Position numbers and translations under genes: made by a program
Notes under the pieces: generated by a model
What the model saw: only the letters and a program-made list of their open reading frames with translations
Told to the model about the DNA's origin: nothing
The model's database searches: none
Source of the DNA: Candidatus Gastranaerophilales bacterium
GTDB lineage: Bacteria > Cyanobacteriota > Vampirovibrionia > Gastranaerophilales > Gastranaerophilaceae
Reading direction: 5' to 3'
Length of the DNA stretch: 6,220 nt
NCBI GenBank assembly: GCA_947625445.1
Contig: CANQOM010000099.1
Span: forward strand, 1 to 6,220
Part shown: positions 1 to 5,727 of the stretch, one piece after another
How positions within the stretch are numbered: position 1 is the first letter of the stretch
How the letters are laid out: each line of letters begins with the position of its first letter

Positions 1-1312
1 CTCTTGCTCTCATTTCGGTAAAAGCTTCGTGCCCCGGAGTATCTATAAATACAATTTTTTTATTTTTATCATCTCCCAGGTATACGGTATACGCACCTAT
101 TGATTGAGTTATACCCCCGACCTCAGTAGCAACAATTTTATGTTTTGAAGCTCTGATTGAATCAAGTAAAGTTGTTTTTCCATGGTCTACGTGCCCCATT
201 ATACTTATAACGGGCGCCCTTTGTTCCAACAATGATTCGTCTACTTCTTTTATTGCCTTTTCTTTTTCCTCTTTTTGAAGTTCTTGTTCAATATATTCAT
301 CCAAATCTTCTTCAAGAGTTTCCATTTCAAAATTTTCACATATTTTCTTTTGTGTTTCTACCGAAATTATCTCGTTTACGGTAGTTAATATACCTTGCAT
401 CATAAGGAATTTAACAATTTCTGCAGGAGATTTTTTTATTTTCTCTGCTAACTCACCTACAGTTACAGGTTTATTAATTACTACCTGTTTTACTGTTTCT
501 TCTTCATTAATATCTTTCGCTTTTTTCTTATGTTTTTGAGAAATAGCTTTTTCAAGACTGATTAATTCTTGCTCTTCCTCTTTATTTTTATACTGTTTCT
601 TTTTTTCTTTAGGTCCTTTTTTCTTAAAAGGAGCATTACTTCCGGGTTTTACCTCATATATTTCCTGGGAAATAACATGATGTCTTATAGGTTTTTTATT
701 TAACTTATTATTGTCACCTTTTTCTTTTCTAAATTCTGATTTTCTTCCTTCATCCTGTTTTTTATCAAAAGGTGCCTTCTTAAAGTCTGGTTTATCTTTT
801 TGTCCTAATTTTAACTTATCTTCAGATTGATTTTTCTGTTTAAATTCTGCATTTGAAGATTTAACTTCTTTTTTGAGGAATCTGGATTCTGTTTCTTGTT
901 GTTTTTGTTTACTCTGAATTAATTCCTGACGTCTTTTTTGACTGTTTCTGTTATTATATTCCAATAAAGACCTAATTTGAGGAATTTCTTCTTTTGGTTG
1001 ATTTTCTGATTTTTCAATTGTTGTTTTTTTCTTTATATCTTCCGATTTCAATACCTTTGTCGGTTCTTCTTGTTTTTCCGCCACATTAGAATCTGTATTA
1101 CTTTTAACTTTTTTTATAATAAAAGCTTTTGGCTTTTTTGTTGCATCCGTAACATCCTTTTTGTCAAAAGATTTTTTTATTTTTTCTATCTGCATAGGCA
1201 AAAGCGTACTTGAATGTGACTTTACCTTTATATCAAGTTTTGTATCAAGATATTCAATAAATTCTTTATTTGTCATTGAATATTCTTTTGCAAGTTCATA
1301 TACTCGTGTCAT
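1..1312 (-). CDS. infB: Translation initiation factor IF-2, N-terminal 437 residues (3' end beyond window)
   Basis: IF-2 is the GTPase that delivers formyl-Met-tRNA to the 30S subunit and promotes subunit joining. The frame is open from an ATG at 1312-1310 to the left edge, so the gene is cut by the window. Residues 1-50 form a first IF2_N-type helical domain beginning MTRVYELAKEY, which supports this start. Residues about 55-265 are a low-complexity Lys/Glu/Gln/Ser linker with few hydrophobics. A second IF2_N domain begins at residue 277 (VVINKPVTVGELA) and ends near 330. The G domain follows: G1 GHVDHGKTT at 373-381, switch I GGITQSIGAY at 399-408, and G3 DTPGH at 424-428 with the catalytic His428. 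The NKxD motif and domains II-IV lie outside the window. The gene starts 46 nt after ylxR. Its ribosome-binding site is weak (GGGAA, 1323-1319). The position where most IF-2 proteins have His or Arg (ITQ-H/R-IG) is Ser404 here. Identification is secure. Confidence 0.97.
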   Translation of the reverse strand, partial: MTRVYELAKEYSMTNKEFIEYLDTKLDIKVKSHSSTLLPMQIEKIKKSFDKKDVTDATKKPKAFIIKKVKSNTDSNVAEKQEEPTKVLKSEDIKKKTTIEKSENQPKEEIPQIRSLLEYNNRNSQKRRQELIQSKQKQQETESRFLKKEVKSSNAEFKQKNQSEDKLKLGQKDKPDFKKAPFDKKQDEGRKSEFRKEKGDNNKLNKKPIRHHVISQEIYEVKPGSNAPFKKKGPKEKKKQYKNKEEEQELISLEKAISQKHKKKAKDINEEETVKQVVINKPVTVGELAEKIKKSPAEIVKFLMMQGILTTVNEIISVETQKKICENFEMETLEEDLDEYIEQELQKEEKEKAIKEVDESLLEQRAPVISIMGHVDHGKTTLLDSIRASKHKIVATEVGGITQSIGAYTVYLGDDKNKKIVFIDTPGHEAFTEMRAR

Positions 1313-1358
1313 TATAAATTCCCATGTTTAATCAACCATATAATATTTGTAACACAAT
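1313..1358. other. ylxR-infB spacer, the only non-trivial intergenic gap
   Basis: These 46 nt are very AT-rich and are the longest non-coding stretch in the window. On the minus strand they hold a weak GGGAA ribosome-binding sequence (1323-1319) ahead of the infB ATG. A tiny inverted repeat (TTGT/ACAA, 3-nt loop) is also present but is too small to be a terminator. I see no convincing -35/-10 pair. A weak internal promoter for infB cannot be excluded by eye because the stretch is nearly all A/T. Confidence 0.5.
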
Positions 1359-1625
1359 TTAGTTTTTAAGTAAATTGTATATGTTTTCTTTTATTTTATC
1401 TGGCAAATCAGACTTTAAAGAAGCTTCTATTCTCTTTTTTTTGAAGGCTTTTTCAATACATTGTGAATTTTTACATATGTACACAGAACGTCCGCATATA
1501 GAATTATCGTTATTTATTCTTATTTCTTTTGTTTTATATTCTTTAGTTATTCTTATTAAATCTTCTTTATTTTTATATTCTTTACAACATACACATTGTC
1601 TAAAAAATTTTCTATTCTGCTTCAT
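1359..1625 (-). CDS. ylxR: YlxR-family RNA-binding protein (DUF448), 88 aa
   Basis: This is a small basic protein of the YlxR family, which usually sits in the nusA-ylxR-infB cluster and has been linked to RNA binding and to RNase P in some bacteria. The sequence shows the family layout: an N-terminal RxCVCC motif (R9, C11, C13, C14), then KEDLIRI at 20-26, then the signature GRSVYIC at 45-51, and a final Cys at 56 followed by a Lys/Arg-rich helix (AFKKKRIEASL). The usual signature is GRGAY; GRS is the variant I associate with cyanobacterial homologues. The length matches the family. The start codon overlaps the stop of the preceding PurD-like gene by 4 nt (ATGA), which suggests translational coupling. 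An AAGGGA ribosome-binding sequence lies 9 nt upstream (1640-1635). The gene before it is not nusA, which is the common partner in other bacteria. Confidence 0.93.
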   Translation of the reverse strand: MKQNRKFFRQCVCCKEYKNKEDLIRITKEYKTKEIRINNDNSICGRSVYICKNSQCIEKAFKKKRIEASLKSDLPDKIKENIYNLLKN

Positions 1626-2782
1626 ATTCTTATTTCCCTTTTTAAATCATCTTTTTTTAAATAATCAACTAAAGCAGGAGCAAAATTTTCTATGTTATTA
1701 TAAAGTTGAGATTTAGCTTTATTTAAAGTTGAAGCACATGAAGTTATTATATAATTTTTTAAATCTTCACTAAATATATAATCACCATAATCAAATGTTT
1801 CATCAATAGTTATATCTTTTTTATCAATGGCTAAAGTAAATGAATATAAGTCATTTAACATTATATTACAATTATTAAGTTCACCCTTTGAAGTTTTTAT
1901 CATAATATCAAGCAAATCACCTTCATACAAAGAGAGAAATGTTTGAAAATCATAATTTTGAAATTCATTATAAAATTCTAAAATATAATATCCGTTTCTG
2001 ATAAATTTAGCCTTAAAACCTAAAATTCCTGTATAATACCCTGCAAACGATTTTATATCATCTAATAGAGGATATATAACTTTATTCAACATATGGAGTA
2101 TAACACTGTGTGATATTATCCTTGAAGGTGCACAAATTTTACAATAATTATCTTCTTCCATTCTTTCTATTGATATTAAAGGAAGTGCATCATACCCGTC
2201 TGTAATAAAGTATAAATATATCGGTTGAGCATCTATATAATTTTCAATAATAATTTTTTCATTATTATTATCAAAAATTTTCTGCACTCCTTCCTTTGCT
2301 TTTGAAAAAGTCGAATATACTTCATTATTCTGTGTTGTTACTTTAAAATCTTTTTGTATAATAATTGGCATTTTAACATTTCGCAGATATTCAATAGCTA
2401 TATTTTCACGGTCAAAAATACCAAATTTAGGAGTATTAATTTTTAATTTATACATTATTTTTTTTGCAACACTTGTTAAGAATGTAATCCTGGCAGATTC
2501 AGAAAGCGGAGCAAAAACAGGAAAGCCTTCTTTCTTTAATTCATCAGGCAATCCGTTAATTATTGATGACTGTGACATAACTATAGTGAATTCTATTTGA
2601 TTGTATTTTATAAAATCACTTATCGCAGTTATATCTATTTCTTTTATATTAATTGCTATACATCCTGTTTCCTCTGAAAGTTTCTCAGAAGTTATATATA
2701 TATCATTCATTGGTTTTTGTTGTTTTAAATATTGTCCAAGAAGTATAGAATTTAAATCAGAACCTACAATTAAAATATTCAT
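1622..2782 (-). CDS. Divergent PurD-like ATP-grasp protein, probably not an active GAR synthetase (386 aa)
   Basis: The protein can be followed along nearly all of PurD (phosphoribosylamine-glycine ligase, about 420-430 aa). It has a Rossmann-like start (MNILIVGSD), a matching segment ending in FPVFAPLSESA (87-97), the ATP-grasp segment from PIIIQKDF (139-146), IIIENYIDAQPIY (177-189), DGYDALPL (195-202), YTGILGF (250-256) and ILEF (267-270). A short C-terminal domain follows, with a final helix resembling the PurD C-terminus. Key PurD motifs are lost. SGGREHA reads GSDLNSI. GPEAPL reads MSQSSI. KADGLAAGKG reads QKDFKVTTQN. The GPNTGGMGAYSP block is replaced by an unrelated stretch near 213-222. 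EFNCRFGDPE reads EFYNEFQNYD, keeping the acidic Mg ligand (Glu269) but not the paired Asn. It begins directly after the aroH stop (TAAATG) with no clear ribosome-binding site, so it is probably coupled to aroH. The frame is intact, so it is not an obvious pseudogene. The substrate is unknown. Homology to PurD is fairly sure; PurD activity is unlikely. Confidence 0.75.
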   Translation of the reverse strand: MNILIVGSDLNSILLGQYLKQQKPMNDIYITSEKLSEETGCIAINIKEIDITAISDFIKYNQIEFTIVMSQSSIINGLPDELKKEGFPVFAPLSESARITFLTSVAKKIMYKLKINTPKFGIFDRENIAIEYLRNVKMPIIIQKDFKVTTQNNEVYSTFSKAKEGVQKIFDNNNEKIIIENYIDAQPIYLYFITDGYDALPLISIERMEEDNYCKICAPSRIISHSVILHMLNKVIYPLLDDIKSFAGYYTGILGFKAKFIRNGYYILEFYNEFQNYDFQTFLSLYEGDLLDIMIKTSKGELNNCNIMLNDLYSFTLAIDKKDITIDETFDYGDYIFSEDLKNYIITSCASTLNKAKSQLYNNIENFAPALVDYLKKDDLKREIRI

Positions 2783-3148
2783 TTACAATATATCTTTTCT
2801 TAAATTTTTCGCACCTTTTAAATATACATGTTTTATCTCGTTTTGAGCAAGATTTGTATTTATTACTATTAGAATCCTTAAACATTTTTCTAATGAATTT
2901 TTTATTTTCATTTCATTAAAACACATCATAGGGACACTATTGTATGAATTAAATACCTCTCTTGCAATCTTGGCGGGATATTCACAATCTATATCACCGG
3001 TAAGAGTAAAAATAACATGTGAAATATCTTCATCTTTATAATTATTTTTATTTTTAATAGAAGTCATTAGTTCAACAACTGCAGATTTCAAAGATTCCTG
3101 AGTATTTTCTTCAACTGTTATTGCACCTCTTATTGCTCTTTGCTTCAT
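2783..3148 (-). CDS. aroH: Chorismate mutase, AroH class (121 aa)
   Basis: This enzyme rearranges chorismate to prephenate, the first committed step to phenylalanine and tyrosine. AroH-class enzymes are small cytoplasmic proteins that form trimers with active sites at the subunit interfaces. The sequence opens with RAIRGAITVEENT, the typical family start. It keeps the residues matching the Bacillus subtilis active site: Arg7, Tyr57 (in EYPAK), Arg63, Cys76, Glu79 (in FNEM), Arg91 (in CLRILIV), Tyr109 (in KHVYL) and Arg117 (in LRKD). The length matches stand-alone AroH. It starts 2 nt after the fmt stop, with a GGAG ribosome-binding sequence (3159-3156) inside the end of fmt, 7 nt from the ATG. 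Its stop is immediately followed by the ATG of the PurD-like gene. No other aromatic-pathway gene is visible, so it is isolated from its pathway here. I expect full activity. Confidence 0.95.
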   Translation of the reverse strand: MKQRAIRGAITVEENTQESLKSAVVELMTSIKNKNNYKDEDISHVIFTLTGDIDCEYPAKIAREVFNSYNSVPMMCFNEMKIKNSLEKCLRILIVINTNLAQNEIKHVYLKGAKNLRKDIL

Positions 3149-3150
3149 AT

Positions 3151-4089
3151 TTATTCTCCAAACTTCATTCCGGACTTTAATTTTGCACCATTTGCAAAAT
3201 CATATGCACTCATTTCACCTTTACTTTCAGGCTTTACTTTAGTTACTAATAAACATCCGTTTTTTGCTGCTATCTCAATTCCATTTTTTGACACATTTAC
3301 TATTTTATTAGAATTATCTGATTGAGAATGTAATAATTTTGTTTGCGTAATTTTAATCATTTTCCCGTTAAAATAAGTATATGCAGTAGGGAAATCAACC
3401 ATAGAACGCACTTGATTATGTATCTCGCCAGCGGTTTTATTCCAATCAATTAAACCATCCTGTTTTATAAATTTATGAGCAACAGTAGCCTTATTATTAT
3501 CTTGTTTTTTAGGAACAATAGTTTTTGAATACAAACCTTTTAACGTGGAGCATATTAATTTCGGAGCTTTTTCACATATGATTTGATTTAATTCAACATT
3601 CGTCATATTTTCATCAATATCAATTTCTACCGTTTCACAAATATCCCCTGCATCCAGTTCAAATACGGTAAGCATTGTTGTAATTCCTGTTTTTTTATCT
3701 CCGTTATATATACATCTTTGAATAGGATTTGCACCTCTATATTTTGGTAATAATGAAGCATGCAGATTTACTGTTGAATATTTCGGAATATCCAGTATGT
3801 CAGAAGAAAGTATTTGCCCGAATGCAAAAGTTACAAAAAAATCAGGTTTTAATTCTTTTAATTTATTCTTTAGCTCGTCATCCTTACTTATTTTTTCGGT
3901 TTGATAGCAAGGAATATTATGTTCCAGAGAAAAAACTTTAACAGGAGGAGGAGTAAGCTTATTACCTCTGCCTTTTGGTCTGTCAGGTTGTGTTATAACC
4001 GCAAGCAAATTTATATCTTTATTATTAAAAAGTTCTTCTAAACTTTTTACTGCAATATCAGGAGTTGCCATATAAACTACATTAATCAA
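3151..4089 (-). CDS. fmt: Methionyl-tRNA formyltransferase, TTG start (312 aa)
   Basis: Fmt transfers the formyl group of 10-formyl-THF to Met-tRNAi, making the initiator recognised by IF-2. With the TTG start at 4089-4087 the protein begins MINVVYMATPD, the normal Fmt N-terminus, and has the usual length of about 310 aa. The N-terminal formyltransferase domain shows TQPDRPKGRG (33-42), NLHASLLPKYRGA (108-120) with catalytic Asn108 and His110, and ELDAGD with Asp146. These match Asn106, His108 and Asp144 of the E. coli enzyme with a shift of two. The C-terminal tRNA-binding domain shows DGLIDW (211-216), NQVRSM and FPTAYT. An in-frame ATG at 4149-4147 would add 20 lysine-rich residues that are simply def read in another frame, so I reject it. 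The first in-frame ATG inside the family N-terminus (residue 7) is too far from the ribosome-binding site. The gene overlaps the def stop by 8 nt. CTG at 4092-4090 is a less likely alternative start. Confidence 0.95.
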   Translation of the reverse strand: MINVVYMATPDIAVKSLEELFNNKDINLLAVITQPDRPKGRGNKLTPPPVKVFSLEHNIPCYQTEKISKDDELKNKLKELKPDFFVTFAFGQILSSDILDIPKYSTVNLHASLLPKYRGANPIQRCIYNGDKKTGITTMLTVFELDAGDICETVEIDIDENMTNVELNQIICEKAPKLICSTLKGLYSKTIVPKKQDNNKATVAHKFIKQDGLIDWNKTAGEIHNQVRSMVDFPTAYTYFNGKMIKITQTKLLHSQSDNSNKIVNVSKNGIEIAAKNGCLLVTKVKPESKGEMSAYDFANGAKLKSGMKFGE

Positions 4090-4672
4090 CAGGTTTTTCC
4101 TCCGATTGAGGATTTTTTTGTATTTCTTCTTCCATTTCTTTTTCATCAAGAAGATACTTTGTATCTATTGGATTTAACCCCTTATCCATAAGAATTTTAT
4201 CAGCTTCAAATCTGTTTCTTGAATGATCAATAAATAAAATACCGTCTAAATGATCAAATTCGTGCTGAATTGCTCTTGCGAGCAAAGAACCTTCATCAGC
4301 CTCCAATATAAACGGTCTTCCCTTTATATCCAATGCCTTTACTTTCACATATTTATATCTTCTGACATTTGTATATGCATCAGGGAAACTTAAACAACCT
4401 TCGTAAGAATTTACCGCTCCTTCTTTTTTTAATATTTTCGGATTTATAAACGTTATAGGATTCATGGTTTTTGGGTCAGTTCCTACATCAATAACAAACA
4501 CTCTAAGATTTTCACCTATTTGAGGAGCAGCCAAACCAACCCCGTTAAGTGCATATAATGTATCATATAAATCTTCCACCAAAATTTGAACCTTTTTTGA
4601 TATTTTATGAACCTCTTTTGATTTTTCTCTTAATGATATTGCTCCATATTTCACTATTTTTTTTACTGACAT
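4082..4672 (-). CDS. def: Peptide deformylase (196 aa)
   Basis: Peptide deformylase is a metal-dependent hydrolase that removes the N-formyl group from nascent proteins at the ribosome exit. All three family motifs are present: GVGLAAPQ at 44-51, EGCLS at 91-95 (metal ligand Cys93), and HEFDH at 137-141 (ligands His137 and His141, catalytic Glu138). The core ends near residue 165. A further 30 or so charged residues, rich in Glu and ending EEKPVD, form a longer acidic tail than in compact deformylases. The tail is probably disordered, and its end encodes the fmt ribosome-binding site. The ATG lies 3 nt after the preceding stop, with AAGGGA about 8-9 nt upstream. The def-fmt pairing is very common in bacteria and fits their opposite roles on the formyl group. 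The enzyme should be active. Confidence 0.97.
   Translation of the reverse strand: MSVKKIVKYGAISLREKSKEVHKISKKVQILVEDLYDTLYALNGVGLAAPQIGENLRVFVIDVGTDPKTMNPITFINPKILKKEGAVNSYEGCLSFPDAYTNVRRYKYVKVKALDIKGRPFILEADEGSLLARAIQHEFDHLDGILFIDHSRNRFEADKILMDKGLNPIDTKYLLDEKEMEEEIQKNPQSEEKPVD
4099..4103 (-). promoter_or_regulatory. Ribosome-binding site of fmt inside the def 3' end
   Basis: A GGAGG sequence on the minus strand lies within the last codons of def, 9 nt before the TTG at 4089-4087. It is the strongest Shine-Dalgarno match I found at any junction in the window. It supports the TTG start over the upstream ATG at 4149 and over the downstream ATG, which is 27 nt away. It also means ribosomes finishing def pass directly over the fmt initiation site. 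Confidence 0.8.
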
Positions 4673-4675
4673 TAA

Positions 4676-5725
4676 TTATTTCCCTTCTCCAATTTTTGCA
4701 TATCTGTTTAATATTATCATTACAGTAGATATTATAACCGCATAAATGAAATATTTTGTAGTATCAGAATTTGCAATAAAAGTAGCAATCCAACCCATAA
4801 ATATAGAAAAAATAACAAGTAATAAAACTGCTTTATTTTGAGATAAACCAAGTTTTAACAGTTTATGATGTATATGCTCTGCATCGGCAACAAAAGGAGA
4901 TATCCCTTTTAAAATACGTCTTAAGGTAGAAAATGCTATATCAATAATAGGAACTGCAAGTACTAAAAGAGGAAGATACATTTTCCAGTCTCCTGTTTTC
5001 ATTTGATATAGTATAGAAAGTGAAGCAAGTATAAAACCGCCAAAAAGCGCCCCTGAATCACCCATAAATATTTTTGCGGGATGAAAATTATATGTTAAAA
5101 ATCCAAGCATTGAACCTGCAAGAATAAATGCAATTAAACTGCTTACATTATCCGAAGGAACCAATGCTATTGCCAATAATCCTAATGAAACAGAACTTAT
5201 AGTAATTACTGAACCTGCAAGCCCGTCTACACCATCTATAAAATTTACCGCATTACTTATTCCGACTATCCACGCAATTGTACCAAAATATGAAAGTATC
5301 GGATGTACATGAATTAACCCTATAAACGGAATAAACAGTGTAGTTATTTTTACTCCCAAAAAAAACACTATAGAAGCTATCGTTATTTGTATTACAAATT
5401 TAAATTTTGCTTCAAGTCCGTATATATCGTCTATAAGCCCAAGCAAAAACATTAAAGAACCGCCTAATAATAAACCTGATAATAAAGATCTGTATGGATA
5501 ATAACTTAATATTATAAGAGCAAAAAATGAAAGAACCGTGCATATCCATATTGCAACTCCTCCAAGTCTGGGGATAGGATGAGAGTGTATTTTTCTTGCA
5601 TTCGGTAAATCCATCAAACCTTTTTTTTCAGAATACATTATTACTACAGGGACTATAAATAATCCCAAAATAAAAGCAATAATTGTTCCTATTATATTAG
5701 CTTCTGATAACTGAAGAACCGGCAT
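4676..5725 (-). CDS. Polyprenyl-phosphate GlcNAc-1-phosphate transferase, WecA/TagO/MraY family (349 aa)
   Basis: This integral membrane enzyme of the glycosyltransferase 4 family transfers a sugar-1-phosphate from a UDP-sugar to undecaprenyl phosphate on the cytoplasmic face, starting an envelope glycan. The sequence has about ten hydrophobic segments. The cytoplasmic-loop motifs are all present: DLPNARKIHSHPIPRLGG (39-56), GLIDDIYGL (96-104) with the Mg-binding DD at 99-100, NAVNFIDGVDGLAGS (158-172), FMGDSGALFGG (220-230), and the HIHHKL motif at 284-289. HIHH with this arrangement favours the WecA/TagO branch over MraY. Peptidoglycan MraY is therefore less likely, and no mur genes are nearby. 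The exact sugar and final polymer (O-antigen, teichoic acid-like or other) cannot be read from the sequence. The start is well supported: AAGGA at 5736-5732 lies 6 nt before the ATG, and glyA stops 2 nt upstream. Gene names wecA, tagO or rfe may be used for it. Confidence 0.92.
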   Translation of the reverse strand: MPVLQLSEANIIGTIIAFILGLFIVPVVIMYSEKKGLMDLPNARKIHSHPIPRLGGVAIWICTVLSFFALIILSYYPYRSLLSGLLLGGSLMFLLGLIDDIYGLEAKFKFVIQITIASIVFFLGVKITTLFIPFIGLIHVHPILSYFGTIAWIVGISNAVNFIDGVDGLAGSVITISSVSLGLLAIALVPSDNVSSLIAFILAGSMLGFLTYNFHPAKIFMGDSGALFGGFILASLSILYQMKTGDWKMYLPLLVLAVPIIDIAFSTLRRILKGISPFVADAEHIHHKLLKLGLSQNKAVLLLVIFSIFMGWIATFIANSDTTKYFIYAVIISTVMIILNRYAKIGEGK

Positions 5726-5727
5726 AA

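Noticed and set aside
1296..1325. Nine-codon minus-strand open frame (ATG at 1325) overlapping the infB start in another frame
   Set aside because: It has no ribosome-binding sequence, and such short frames arise by chance in AT-rich DNA. Conservation in relatives would be needed to revive it as a leader peptide.
1347..1357. Small inverted repeat (TTGT/ACAA) in the ylxR-infB spacer
   Set aside because: Four base pairs around a 3-nt loop, with no G/C and no clear T tract, are too weak for a terminator or a regulator site.
1375..1716. 113-codon open frame on the plus strand
   Set aside because: It lies opposite ylxR and the end of the PurD-like gene, is rich in Phe/Leu/Ile as expected for the antisense of AT-rich, Lys-rich coding DNA, and matches no family I know.
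1622..2782. Straight annotation as phosphoribosylamine-glycine ligase (purD)
   Set aside because: The overall layout fits, but nearly all catalytic and substrate motifs are missing, so the enzyme name would mislead.
2601..3941. Short plus-strand open frames at 2601-2846, 3140-3325 and 3729-3941
   Set aside because: Each is antisense to a well-identified minus-strand gene and shows no recognisable motif.
4090..4149. 20-residue lysine-rich N-terminal extension of Fmt from the ATG at 4149
   Set aside because: It is the def 3' end read in another frame. Fmt homology and the GGAGG both point to TTG 4089-4087.
4676..5725. Annotation as peptidoglycan MraY
   Set aside because: The HIHH motif and the N-terminal DLPNARKIHSHPIPRLGG pattern are typical of the WecA/TagO branch, and no mur or division genes are nearby.
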